A stretch of DNA of 44,312 nt, from positions 1 through 44,312 of the forward strand of contig NZ_JAIULA010000024.1 of assembly GCF_024160875.1 (NCBI RefSeq). The letters are read 5' to 3'. Below are positions 26,499 to 35,332 of this stretch, piece by piece. Position 1 is the first letter of the stretch. Each line of letters starts with the position of its first letter. The notes beneath the pieces were generated by a model. It had not been told where the DNA came from, searched no databases, and was given only the letters and a program-made list of their open reading frames with translations. The position numbers were made by a program, and so were the translations under genes. This DNA is from Ligilactobacillus ubinensis. Its GTDB lineage: Bacteria > Bacillota > Bacilli > Lactobacillales > Lactobacillaceae.

Positions 26499-27162
26499 TC
26501 GTACTCCTTTTATCTTGCTCGTCCTCGCCATCAAATATTTGATTCGATTGTTTTGTTTGAAACAAAGCTTGAGCTTCCTTAATTTCTTCTCTTATATCTG
26601 ACATTTCCTTATCCAATAAAAAGGCTGCTTCTGCTGAACGACGCAATCTTTCTTCTAATTCACGCGGGAATGAACCTTTGTATTTATAATTTAATGAATG
26701 TTCAATTGTTGCCCAAAAATTCATTGCTAAAGTTCTAATTTGAATCTCTACTTTTATTTCATGTTTACCGCTAAGTCTCTGGATAGGATATTTAATGACA
26801 ATATGATATGACCGATAACCGCTTTGTTTTTGATTAGTTATGTAATCTCTTTCCTCTATCACTTGCATATCAAAGCGATTTTTCAATACATCTACCACGA
26901 CATAGATATCTTCAACAAATTGGCACATGACTCTAATTCCTGCAATATCTTCCATGTCTTCTGTTAAACGATCTACCGTAATTTGACGACGTTGCATTTT
27001 TTCAATAATACTAGTAACTGGCTTTACTCTACCTGTTACAAATTCAATCGGTGAATGTTTCCTTGTTTGTTGATATTGATCACGTAATTGTCGCAATTTT
27101 AATTTTAATTCAGAGACTGCCTGTTCATATGGTTGAAGAAATTGTTTCCAATTTTCCATCAT
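26476..27162 (-). CDS. relQ: small alarmone synthetase RelQ (GTP pyrophosphokinase)
   Basis: Single-domain (p)ppGpp synthetase of 228 residues without hydrolase or TGS domains. Synthetase motifs visible are the [22 protein letters not shown] stretch (central part DIAGIRVM), [12 protein letters not shown] and [22 protein letters not shown]. The C-terminal helix supports tetramer formation. I choose ATG 27162: GAAAGG lies 11 bases upstream, while a GTG at 27171 is only two bases from it. It heads the relQ - nadK - rluD-type - mgtE operon, divergent from spxH. Confidence 0.94.
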   Translation of the reverse strand: MMENWKQFLQPYEQAVSELKLKLRQLRDQYQQTRKHSPIEFVTGRVKPVTSIIEKMQRRQITVDRLTEDMEDIAGIRVMCQFVEDIYVVVDVLKNRFDMQVIEERDYITNQKQSGYRSYHIVIKYPIQRLSGKHEIKVEIQIRTLAMNFWATIEHSLNYKYKGSFPRELEERLRRSAEAAFLLDKEMSDIREEIKEAQALFQTKQSNQIFDGEDEQDKRSTNENCNFR

Positions 27163-27339
27163 CAAACACACAACCTTTCTGTATCTATCTAGTAGTTTAA
27201 CACAATTATTAACTCATTAGCTAACGAGGATACTTTTTTGAAAACAAAATAATACAAGCAAATGAATTGCAAAAAAAAAATTTTTTGTTAAAGTAAAGAT
27301 AGTATAAGGGACGTATTATTATTTATGGAGGAATAGATT

Positions 27340-27993
27340 GTGTTAGAAATATATCTGTTTATTAACCCTTTAGGGTCTGTTTGCTACCAAACCGAGCAAG
27401 ATATTTTAAATTTAGTTGCACGATCAAGTGAACGCATTAATTTTCGCTTCATCCCATTATTAAATTTAAATACCGTCACTAGTGTAATGCAGTCCCATCG
27501 ACTACCTTTAAATGATTTAAATATCCGTAATCAAATGTCAGATTCACTGTATCAGGCTGCACTTGATTATAAAGCTGCATTGTTTCAAGGTAAGAAAAAA
27601 GGCCGTGCTTATCTATTATATATACAACATGCCTTCTTAAATTCAAAATCTTCGTATGATGAAGAATTAGTTTTAGCCGCAGCGAAGGCTTGCAAACTCG
27701 ATGTAGCTATGTTTATGGAAGATCGTCATTCCGACTTTACAGTTAAATGTTTTCGACAAGATCAGGAAATGGCAGCTAAAATGCACGTTTCGGAGCATCC
27801 AACGCTCGTATTGTATAATTTAGAAGGCTTTGATTGTGGTGTCTCAGTTAGTGGCTGTGACTCCTATGATGTTTTAGAAAATATTGTTCATGGAAATGTA
27901 CCACGTGAATTAATTTTGCAACATCATATTAAGCAACGGCTTCACCCTATCGTCCATTCTCAACAAGACAATGATGTTCAGCATCGTTCTTGA
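27340..27993 (+). CDS. spxH: DsbA-family protein SpxH (YjbH-type ClpXP adaptor)
   Basis: Thioredoxin-fold protein of 217 residues resembling YjbH/SpxH, which delivers Spx to ClpXP for degradation. N-terminal strand YLFINPLGSVCYQTEQ carries one cysteine instead of the CxxC of DsbA, as expected for an adaptor rather than an oxidase. The cis-Pro region is SEHPTLVLYN. GTG start with GGAGG nine bases upstream. It is monocistronic, divergent from relQ and convergent with pepF. spxA (32112) and mecA (31215) are close by, supporting the assignment. Confidence 0.85.
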   Translation: MLEIYLFINPLGSVCYQTEQDILNLVARSSERINFRFIPLLNLNTVTSVMQSHRLPLNDLNIRNQMSDSLYQAALDYKAALFQGKKKGRAYLLYIQHAFLNSKSSYDEELVLAAAKACKLDVAMFMEDRHSDFTVKCFRQDQEMAAKMHVSEHPTLVLYNLEGFDCGVSVSGCDSYDVLENIVHGNVPRELILQHHIKQRLHPIVHSQQDNDVQHRS

Positions 27994-28062
27994 AAAAGAG
28001 TCCAGAACTAAATGGCATACTGAAATTGTTTCATCCACGCCAAAAAGTTCTAGACTTTTTTT
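27992..28062. terminator. terminator between spxH and pepF
   Basis: AAAAAGAGTCCAGAACT pairs with AGTTCTAGACTTTTTT across an inner TGGC..GCCA and the hairpin TGAAA-ttg-TTTCA. A and T runs at both ends make it bidirectional. Confidence 0.85.
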
Positions 28063-28171
28063 ATCTTCAAATATTTGGTGATAGAAAAGTAGCATAAACC
28101 AGATAATTCAATTATCCGATTTACACTACTAATAATCTCTAACTAACCATTTACCACTCTTTTGTATAGCG

Positions 28172-29986
28172 TTATTCTTCACTTTCTAATAATTTTTCTA
28201 ATTCATTCAATCTCATTTCAAATATCTTAAATGCTTCTTTTAGATACCAACTATCTGTCATATCAATACCAGCCTTTTTTATAATTTCGATTGGATAAGC
28301 CGAACTTCCCGATTTTAGAAAGTTTAAATACGCCTCGATTTTCACTGCATCTCCACTTAAAATATTCTTTGCCAGTGTTGAAGCTGCTGCAAATCCAGTA
28401 GCATATTGATACACATAAAAATTATAATAAAAATGAGGTATCCTCGTCCATTCTAATGCAATTTCATCATCATTTTCAATGTTGGGTCCATAATAATGTT
28501 TATTCAACTTCTTATAATACTCAGCTAAATAATCTGCAGTTAGCGAATTGCCTTTGGCATCTTCTTCATGAATCCACTGTTCAAATTGCGCAAATTGTGT
28601 CTGACGAAAAACAGTTCCTTTAAAACCGTCTAAGTAATGATTTAAAATAAAAATACGTGTCTGTTTACTTGTTTCTTTATTTAATAAGTATTGTGTTAAT
28701 AAATTTTCATTAGTAGTTGAAGCAATTTCAGCCAAAAAAATCGAATAATCTCCATACTGATATGGTTGCGTATGTGTTGTTAAATAACTATGCATACTAT
28801 GTCCCATTTCATGTACTAACGTAAACAAATTATCTAAATTATCTTGCCAATTTAGTAAAATATATGGTGCTGTATCATACATACCTGATGAATATGCGCC
28901 ACTTCTTTTCCCCTTGTTTTCTACAACATCAATCCAACGTTCATTAAAGGCCTCTCTAACCTGTTCACTATATTCTGTTCCTAAGATAGCCAATGCATTA
29001 AGCGCCTCTTTTTTTGCTTCTGGATAAGTATATTTTAGTCCTGTTTTTCCAACGATTGGCGTATATAGATCATACATATGCACTTTGTCTATATTTAATA
29101 CTTTCTTTCTTAAATTAACATAACGATGTAATAATGGTAAATGTTCTTCTACTTCTTCTATTAGCTTTTCATATACTACTACAGGTATCTCATTGCTAAC
29201 TAAAGCAGCTTCCCTTGCAGAATTATAATTGCGAACATTTGCTTCAAAATTGTGCACACGCACTTGATTTGCAAGTATTGCAGCAAATGTATGTTTAAAT
29301 TGTCCATAAACACCATATAACTTTTCAAATGCTTCTTTTCGAACATTTCGATCTACCGATTCTAATAACCTACTATATACGCCATCAGATAATTCAACCA
29401 CTTGCTGCGTTTCATCTTTAACAAGTGGAAACTTTAAATCTGTATTATTTAAGATTCCAAAAAAGTTTTCTGAAGCTGAGAAAATATCTGTAGCACCTGC
29501 AAGTAACGCCTCTTCTCTCTCACTTAGCGTATGTTCACGTTTAGCCGTTAATTTTTCCAATAAGTGTTGATATTCATTCAGTTTTAACTCAATTTCATAA
29601 TATTTTGCAAGTTTCTGTGGCTTTATTTGTAATAATTCTGGTTGAAACCAAGATGTTGCTTTAGCAACAATTGAAAGTAATTTCTGAACTCTAGCAAACA
29701 CATCTTGATAATGTGTATCTGTTGTATCTTGGTCGTTCTTCATATTCGCGTATACATAAACCTTTTCTAAATTACGATTAATAGCTAATAATTCTTTTAC
29801 AGCTATTAACAAATCTGATGCGCTTTTATTTAATGTTCCTTGCAACTTCTTATAATTATCAGCTTGCTTTTTTATGTCGTTTATGTTTTTTTCAAATACG
29901 TCTTCTGTTAAAAAAACCTTCTGTAAATCCCATGTTAGTTCTAGTGGTACTTCATTTCGTTTAGGTAACTTCTCTATTTTATCCAT
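28172..29986 (-). CDS. pepF: oligoendopeptidase F
   Basis: Cytosolic M3B zinc metallopeptidase that trims 7-17-residue oligopeptides. The zinc motif HEMGH is in LVHEMGHSMHSY (about residue 395), with the third ligand Glu in FLAEIASTTNE. The N-terminal helical domain carries NLEKVYVYANMKNDQDT, and GSSAYPIEIIKKAGIDM near the C-terminus is typical. 604 residues is normal. ATG follows GGAAGAGG. It lies 65 bases downstream of coiA, a known pairing in Bacilli. Confidence 0.96.
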   Translation of the reverse strand: MDKIEKLPKRNEVPLELTWDLQKVFLTEDVFEKNINDIKKQADNYKKLQGTLNKSASDLLIAVKELLAINRNLEKVYVYANMKNDQDTTDTHYQDVFARVQKLLSIVAKATSWFQPELLQIKPQKLAKYYEIELKLNEYQHLLEKLTAKREHTLSEREEALLAGATDIFSASENFFGILNNTDLKFPLVKDETQQVVELSDGVYSRLLESVDRNVRKEAFEKLYGVYGQFKHTFAAILANQVRVHNFEANVRNYNSAREAALVSNEIPVVVYEKLIEEVEEHLPLLHRYVNLRKKVLNIDKVHMYDLYTPIVGKTGLKYTYPEAKKEALNALAILGTEYSEQVREAFNERWIDVVENKGKRSGAYSSGMYDTAPYILLNWQDNLDNLFTLVHEMGHSMHSYLTTHTQPYQYGDYSIFLAEIASTTNENLLTQYLLNKETSKQTRIFILNHYLDGFKGTVFRQTQFAQFEQWIHEEDAKGNSLTADYLAEYYKKLNKHYYGPNIENDDEIALEWTRIPHFYYNFYVYQYATGFAAASTLAKNILSGDAVKIEAYLNFLKSGSSAYPIEIIKKAGIDMTDSWYLKEAFKIFEMRLNELEKLLESEE

Positions 29987-30051
29987 TGTCTACCTCTTCC
30001 AATTATTAATTAACATTCTAACCTAAAATAGATTTGAAACGCAATATTTTA

Positions 30052-31045
30052 TCATTCTTTAGTTGCAAGAAAATTTCTCAATTCTAATTTGAAAAAATAT
30101 TCCATTTTTATAAATGGCATATTATAAAACCGGCTTTTTTGTAATTCTTTAGATGCCAATTCAAGATATGACAAATTACTTTCTCCTTTTAGAAGTAGTA
30201 CAGACATCTTCCAAATAAATGATGGTACTCTATATATTGGTGGACAATATTTTTGTGGAAATACATCTGTGGGGATTTCATATAGGGTTAATCCTCGTAC
30301 ATAACATTTATTACGTAGATTTCTTAATCCTGGATCATTATAGAATATTCGACTTCTAAAGTTTGCCATTTGTTGTTTTATTTCAATTAGTGTTAGCGGA
30401 AAATACTTTGGCTTGTGCTTAATGTGCAAAAAATGATGTAACTCTTTTAAACTATATGCGTAATGTTTTAAATACTTAATTGGTACATAATCTGCTTGCT
30501 GAATTGCATAACAAATCTCAAAGCGTTTATGACCAACATCTAAATATATTAAATAGAAACCTAAATTTGGTGTCCACCGTATAAATTGAGCAATTTGCTG
30601 TGTTAATTTCTTTTTCAAACGATACCTTTGACCCAAAATCCAAAAAAATTTCAATTTTTTATTTGCATAACCATAAGATCGCGATATCAACTTTTCAGTA
30701 CTTATAGGAGCACATTGAAATTCAAAAACTATTTTTTCCCCACTTTGTAATGAACTTATTATATCTGGCCGTTGCTTTAAATTACTCATATATGCTTCAA
30801 TCTGAGAATTTAATCCTATTTCCTTTAACCAATGGTACAATTGATATTTGCCCTGTAGATGTTCTTGCGTCTCACCTTCACTAAATAAATGGCATGTCTT
30901 TTTGTAATGTGCAAAATGCATTGCTTTTTGTTTTCCAGCTTTCACAATTAATTTTTGTTTACAGCCTGGGACATAGATATACTTGATCCTTTTTAGCATA
31001 TAAAATTTGACAATAGCTACCCGTTAATGTAAGTGCATAAAACAT
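30052..31045 (-). CDS. coiA: competence protein CoiA, in two frames (needs +1 shift, or broken)
   Basis: Nuclease-like competence protein that promotes recombination of incoming DNA. The body (frame from 30999 to the stop at 30052) shows KAMHFAH, RPDIISSLQSGEK and FEFQCAPIS, the restriction-endonuclease-like D...ExQ core. The real start is ATG 31045, which has GAGGAGG eight bases upstream. That frame reads MFYALTLTG... to YLCP, then hits a stop after two more codons. A +1 step at CCC-AGG-C restores CPGCKQ, a CxxC zinc-ribbon-like motif, and joins the two halves exactly. The internal ATG at 30999 has no SD. So the gene is frameshifted, misread in sequencing, or decoded by programmed frameshifting. 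Confidence 0.88.
30961..30973 (-). other. frame junction in coiA, CCC-AGG-C
   Basis: The minus strand reads TGT-CCC-AGG-CTG-TAA in the starting frame. Skipping one base gives TGT-CC(A)-GGC-TGT-AAA, the expected CoiA sequence. The CCC is at 30968-30970; the zero-frame stop follows two codons later. Confidence 0.8.
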
Positions 31046-31093
31046 TATTTTAACCTCCTCATAATATAGTTTTGTAATCCTTTTTACTACATC

Positions 31094-31103
31094 TATAAAT
31101 ACG
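31094..31103 (-). promoter_or_regulatory. candidate competence sigma-factor box before coiA
   Basis: The minus strand reads TTTTTTACGTATTTATAG. TACGTATT resembles the streptococcal ComX box TACGAATA and is preceded by a T run. CGTATTTATA is identical to the site before cinA. It lies about 50 bases before the ATG. Confidence 0.4.
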
Positions 31104-31153
31104 TAAAAAAGAGCGCATTTTTTTGTGAATTTTACTATTTTTTATTTTTAGTT

Positions 31154-31192
31154 TAAAAAAAGCATCAGCAAACTTTTTAGTTTACTAATGCT
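31154..31192 (-). terminator. terminator of mecA
   Basis: AGCATCAGCAAACT pairs with AGTTTACTAATGCT, followed by seven T on the minus strand, 22 bases past the mecA stop. Confidence 0.92.
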
Positions 31193-31214
31193 TAATTAAT
31201 ATCTATTCTATAAC

Positions 31215-31982
31215 TTATTTTGCCCTTGTATTAAAATAACTACGCGTTAATTCAATTGCTTTATTTTTCATGATTAATTTTGCCCGTTCATGAATAACTG
31301 CTGCAGTAAATGGTACACTGTTTCCATATTCATAAATGACTGCCAAGATGTCTCCTATCTCAGCTTTATCTAACGTATTTTTATCAAATATTATCTCAAG
31401 ATAATATTTATCACCATACTTATATAAACTTGAAATTCTATTAGACATCTTTTTTTCAGATGTCAATTGTATGAAATCTTCAAAACTTGCAAAAACAATC
31501 ACATGATGTTCTTGGGTTTCCTCATAGTTATTCAAATATCGTGTTTTTTCATCCTTCTCATCATTATCTTCACCGTTAAAAAGCTCATCTGTTGTAGGCT
31601 TTTCAAGTGCTGCATCCAGTTGCTTTTTTATAAAACTCGCAATATCATCTGTATCACTCATATTATTAATATCTATTTGCTGCACTTTTTTCCCTTGATT
31701 TTCTAAATCTTTTATTGGTGAATAAGGTTCCTCATCACTATTAGGATCTACTTTAGTTATGAAGAGTTCCAATCCATTACGATTAGGCATTAATTGGAAT
31801 GTAACGGCATCATTTTCCCGAAACTCATGTTTTGTATCTACCTCATCCAAAATACTGTAGAAAAAGCTCTCAATCTCTTTTTGGTTACCTAACAGATCAA
31901 GGACGGTAATCCCACGTTCGGTTAAATCTTCACTTTCAAGCGATACTTTAATAGTATTCTCATTGATTTTTTCCATTTCCAT
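31215..31982 (-). CDS. mecA: adaptor protein MecA
   Basis: Adaptor that feeds substrates to ClpCP; in relatives it destroys competence regulators (ComK, ComX). The N-terminal target-binding domain begins MEMEKINENTIKVSLESEDL and continues ERGITVLDLLG. An acidic linker (about 90-160) precedes the C-terminal Clp-binding domain with FASFEDFIQLT and LAVIYEYGNSVPFTAAVIHE. I start at ATG 31982, eight bases after AAGGGG; the longer frame runs through that SD. It has 255 residues. It sits between spxA and coiA, each with its own terminator. Confidence 0.95.
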   Translation of the reverse strand: MEMEKINENTIKVSLESEDLTERGITVLDLLGNQKEIESFFYSILDEVDTKHEFRENDAVTFQLMPNRNGLELFITKVDPNSDEEPYSPIKDLENQGKKVQQIDINNMSDTDDIASFIKKQLDAALEKPTTDELFNGEDNDEKDEKTRYLNNYEETQEHHVIVFASFEDFIQLTSEKKMSNRISSLYKYGDKYYLEIIFDKNTLDKAEIGDILAVIYEYGNSVPFTAAVIHERAKLIMKNKAIELTRSYFNTRAK

Positions 31983-32063
31983 TGTGGTCACCCCTTCTCT
32001 ATCAAACACAATCCTTAAGCAAAATTACACTTAATGGCTTTACCCTTTATAATATCAGAAAAA

Positions 32064-32098
32064 GCAAAAAAAGACCACCCACAAGTACAAGTGATCTC
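32064..32098 (-). terminator. terminator of spxA
   Basis: AGACCACCC (32072-32080) pairs, with wobbles, with the GTGATCT side (to 32097). A T run follows on the minus strand. Confidence 0.7.
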
Positions 32099-32111
32099 AT
32101 AAAATTTTTAT

Positions 32112-32510
32112 TTAAAAGCCAGCTAACTTTTGCGCCTTTTGCAATTCCAAAGCGCGCACCTCACGAGGTAAGAAACGGCGTATTTCATCTTCATTATAGC
32201 CTACTTGCAAACGTTTATCATCCATAATTATTGGACGTCTTAACAAGCCAGGGTTTTTTTGAATTAAATCAAATAATTCTTGTAATGGCAATTCATCAAT
32301 ATCAACATTCAAATCAAGATAAGCCTTCGAACGTTTTGATACAATTTCTTCAGTACCATCTTCTGTCATTTGTAAAATTTGTTTAATTTCATTAATTTTA
32401 AGCGGTTCAGAAAAAATATTTCTTTCTGCAAATGGAATGTCATGTTTCTTCAACCATGCGCGCGCCTTACGACATGAAGTGCAACTTGGTGATGTGTATA
32501 GAGTAACCAT
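32112..32510 (-). CDS. spxA: transcriptional regulator Spx
   Basis: ArsC-fold protein that binds the RNA polymerase alpha C-terminal domain and redirects transcription under thiol stress. The redox switch CTSC (residues 10-13) and the [21 protein letters not shown] block with the RPI motif are present. 132 residues is normal. ATG follows AAAGGAG. SpxH (27340) and MecA (31215) nearby are Clp adaptors, with SpxH acting on Spx in relatives. A TTACGCGTAA palindrome (32535-32544) lies in its leader. Confidence 0.95.
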   Translation of the reverse strand: MVTLYTSPSCTSCRKARAWLKKHDIPFAERNIFSEPLKINEIKQILQMTEDGTEEIVSKRSKAYLDLNVDIDELPLQELFDLIQKNPGLLRRPIIMDDKRLQVGYNEDEIRRFLPREVRALELQKAQKLAGF

Positions 32511-32878
32511 AAAATCGCTCCTTTACAGTTAAATTCTTACGCGTAATACGACAATTATTTCCTACAAATATTATTATACATCAAATTTCAAAAAATTAAT
32601 ACCTTAAAAAAGATTTGATCTTTATTTTTTAAAAAAGTTATTTATAATTTTTATAAAGTATATCGCTTGTTATTTTGATATTGCATACAAATTATACAAA
32701 GTACGAAACAAGAACTTATGTTTTATCATTAATTTGTTATTTAAAATACTATAAATAAATATATGTTACACAATATATGTTCTTTGGTTAAATCTTTTAT
32801 TTTTATAAAAAACTCTTTTTTCCAATTAATTAGTGTTACACTTATTAAAACTATCTTTTTTTGCAAGGAGGACTTCCT
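32511..32878. other. divergent intergenic region between spxA and the VanX-type gene
   Basis: Very AT-rich. It holds the spxA leader with a palindrome (32535-32544), a TATAAT for spxA near 32575-32580, and a short hairpin AAAGAT-ttg-ATCTTT near 32607-32622. The vanX-type promoter is not clear. No gene is seen. Confidence 0.4.
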
Positions 32879-33442
32879 ATGGATTATAATTTAACAGGAT
32901 TTACTAATATTCAACATCTAGACCCCGATATTATTGTTGATTTGCGCTATGCCACTTTAGATAACTTTACACATCAGGTTGTTTACGACTTCAAAACTGC
33001 TATAGCTCGAACTGGAACAGCGAATAAACTTGCAAATGCTAGTGCAATTGTAAAAAAGCAAGGCTTTCGTCTAAAAGTTTGGGATGCCTATCGACCGGTT
33101 GCCTCTCAAAAAAAATTATACGAAATATATCCAGATCCAACTTTTGTTGCTGAACCCGATCCAAACTTCAGCCATCAAAAAGGTGTTACTTTTGATCTTA
33201 CACTGACTGATTCCTCTGGTGCAGAAAAGCCGTTACCTACAAAATTTGATGACTTCACTGAAAAAGCTATGCGTACTTCTAAAAATATGTGGGATGATAA
33301 TGAAATATATTATTATAATATTTTAAATGATGCTATGCTTGAAGCTGGTTTCACTGGATACATCAATGAATGGTGGGATTTTCGCGATAGTCAAATGGAT
33401 GAATACAAGCCTTTATCCGCTAATCCCAACGACTATAAATAA
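32879..33442 (+). CDS. VanX-type D-Ala-D-Ala dipeptidase (M15D)
   Basis: Zinc dipeptidase that removes D-Ala-D-Ala, leaving D-Ala-D-Lac for peptidoglycan in intrinsically vancomycin-resistant lactobacilli. DAYRP (transition-state Arg) and the zinc motif SHQKGVTFD (S-H-x2-G-x3-D) are present. The last block reads NEWWDF, where VanX has EWWH: the catalytic Glu is kept but the third zinc ligand is Asp. I start at ATG 32879, nine bases after AAGGAGG; the upstream TTG overlaps the SD. It has 187 residues and is monocistronic. Peptide recycling is an alternative role. Confidence 0.85.
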   Translation: MDYNLTGFTNIQHLDPDIIVDLRYATLDNFTHQVVYDFKTAIARTGTANKLANASAIVKKQGFRLKVWDAYRPVASQKKLYEIYPDPTFVAEPDPNFSHQKGVTFDLTLTDSSGAEKPLPTKFDDFTEKAMRTSKNMWDDNEIYYYNILNDAMLEAGFTGYINEWWDFRDSQMDEYKPLSANPNDYK

Positions 33443-33457
33443 AAATTTATAAAAAAC

Positions 33458-33500
33458 GGATATTTATTGAGATATAATTCAATAAATATCCATCTTTTTT
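33458..33500. terminator. bidirectional terminator
   Basis: GGATATTTATTGA pairs perfectly with TCAATAAATATCC (13 base pairs) between the convergent VanX-type and cls genes. A and T runs flank it. Confidence 0.9.
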
Positions 33501-33526
33501 ATATTATAGCTTTTTTAACGTAACAA

Positions 33527-35095
33527 TTATAATAGTGGAGCTATTGTTTTTGCACAGATTCCTATTAGTTTTATGCTTATTTTTTCTTGTTTTAACGTCT
33601 CTAGTGTAACTTTTTCACTACTATTTCTCGTATCTATAAAATCTCTTTCTATTTGCTCAACACAATCTGACATATACATTAGTAATGCACATTCGAAATG
33701 ATGGTATAAACTACGATAGTCCAAGTTTACTGTTCCCACAATAGCTGTTGTATTATCACTTACAAAAGATTTAGCATGTATAAATCCGGGTGTATATAGA
33801 TAAATCTTCACGCCTGCAGAAATAAGATTTTTAAAATGTGTCTTAGCTAATGCATATGGTATTTTTTTATCAGGTATTCCAGGCAAAATGAGCTCAACAT
33901 CCACTCCTCTTTTAGCAGCAAAAATCAAGGCATGCTCCATCTTTCCATCTAATATTAAATATGGCGTCATAATATGAACATATTTCTTTGCTCCATTTAA
34001 TATATCCATATATACATTTTCTGATACCTTATCCTCTTCTAAAGGGACATCAGCATAAGGAATAATATAGCCACTTGAATTTTGCAATTTTTGGGGTTGA
34101 ATTTGCATATATTTTAAAAACTCTGCATTACTCTCAGTAATGTTCCACATCTGTAAGAAAAGCTGTGTAAAAGTTTTGACCGCTTCTCCTCTAACCATAA
34201 CAGCAGTATCCTTCCAATGACCAAAGCGTTCAATTCTATTTATATACTCATCTGCAAGGTTTACCCCGCCTGTAAAAGCAACTTCTCCGTCTATAACTAG
34301 AATTTTCCGATGATCGCGATAATTGTAATACGTGGATACAAATGGACGAATTGGTGAAAACATTTTGCAATTTATTCCCAATTTTTCTAGTCGTTTAGGG
34401 TAATCATTTGTCAGTGTGGTAAACTCACACATTCCATCATACATTACCCTAACTTCCACACCTTCTGCAGCTTTTTGTGCTAAAATCTCTAGAATTTTTC
34501 CCCACATTTCACCTTCTGCTATAATAAAATACTCTACAAATATAAAATGCTGCGCTTTTTTTAATTCTATAAGCATCTCATTAAACTTTGTTTCACCTGA
34601 TGGAAAATATTTTACTTTACTATTACAATAAACTGGAAATCTTTCATTACAATTTCGTAGATAGTACGCTAAGCCACCTAAACTTGGATTTTCAATTGCT
34701 AATTGTTCTAGTGCTTTTTTATCTTCTTTTAAATTTTCCTTGCTTTGTTTTATTAAATCTAAAATTCTCTTGTGCAAAGCTCTATGTCCAATATCTCTTT
34801 GTGTGTAAAGTAATAAGCATGAACCCAATAATGGAGCAAGCGTTATTAATAGTAACCATGTCATCTTCGCTGAAGGATCAATATTACTATTAACAAGATA
34901 TAATACCATGATAATATCAAAAATCACCACAAAAAGAGCATAGTTTGAAAATTCTTGGCTAAACCACTTAAACAACGAAAAAATCCAAAAAATTTGTAAT
35001 AGTAATAAGCAAATAACTAAACCTATCCGACTAAAAACTACTCGTAATATCCCACTTTTACTTTTTTCAAGTAAAGACATTCCTTTTTTTTCCAT
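33527..35095 (-). CDS. cls: cardiolipin synthase
   Basis: Phospholipase-D-superfamily enzyme that condenses two phosphatidylglycerols into cardiolipin at the membrane. Two N-terminal transmembrane helices (about 20-75) are followed by two HKD motifs: HRKILVIDGEVAFTGG and HAKSFVSDNTTAIVG. TMTWLLLITLAPLLG-like and NLDYRSLYHHFE blocks are typical. 522 residues is slightly longer than the usual 480-510. ATG follows GGAGG. It is monocistronic and functionally linked to pgsA (7404-7997). Confidence 0.95.
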   Translation of the reverse strand: MEKKGMSLLEKSKSGILRVVFSRIGLVICLLLLQIFWIFSLFKWFSQEFSNYALFVVIFDIIMVLYLVNSNIDPSAKMTWLLLITLAPLLGSCLLLYTQRDIGHRALHKRILDLIKQSKENLKEDKKALEQLAIENPSLGGLAYYLRNCNERFPVYCNSKVKYFPSGETKFNEMLIELKKAQHFIFVEYFIIAEGEMWGKILEILAQKAAEGVEVRVMYDGMCEFTTLTNDYPKRLEKLGINCKMFSPIRPFVSTYYNYRDHRKILVIDGEVAFTGGVNLADEYINRIERFGHWKDTAVMVRGEAVKTFTQLFLQMWNITESNAEFLKYMQIQPQKLQNSSGYIIPYADVPLEEDKVSENVYMDILNGAKKYVHIMTPYLILDGKMEHALIFAAKRGVDVELILPGIPDKKIPYALAKTHFKNLISAGVKIYLYTPGFIHAKSFVSDNTTAIVGTVNLDYRSLYHHFECALLMYMSDCVEQIERDFIDTRNSSEKVTLETLKQEKISIKLIGICAKTIAPLL

Positions 35096-35228
35096 TCATT
35101 TACCTCCAAACTTATTGTGCCTTTTTAAGAAAAAATAGTCAAATTATACTATTACTATGATATTTAATCCACATTCTCAGCAATTTTTTAAATGACATGA
35201 TTTTAAAATCGGTCGAATATTTGGTCAT

Positions 35229-35272
35229 AAAAACACCCCATAACTGTTAATTTCTATGTCTAACAATTATGG
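35229..35272 (-). terminator. probable terminator of nrdG
   Basis: CCATAACTGTTA (35238-35249) pairs with TAACAATTATGG (35261-35272) with one mismatch. Five T follow on the minus strand. Confidence 0.65.
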
Positions 35273-35332
35273 AGCATGTCCCTTTTATTCAATATAATCT
35301 TATATACAAATCATTAAAAAGATGTAATTATT

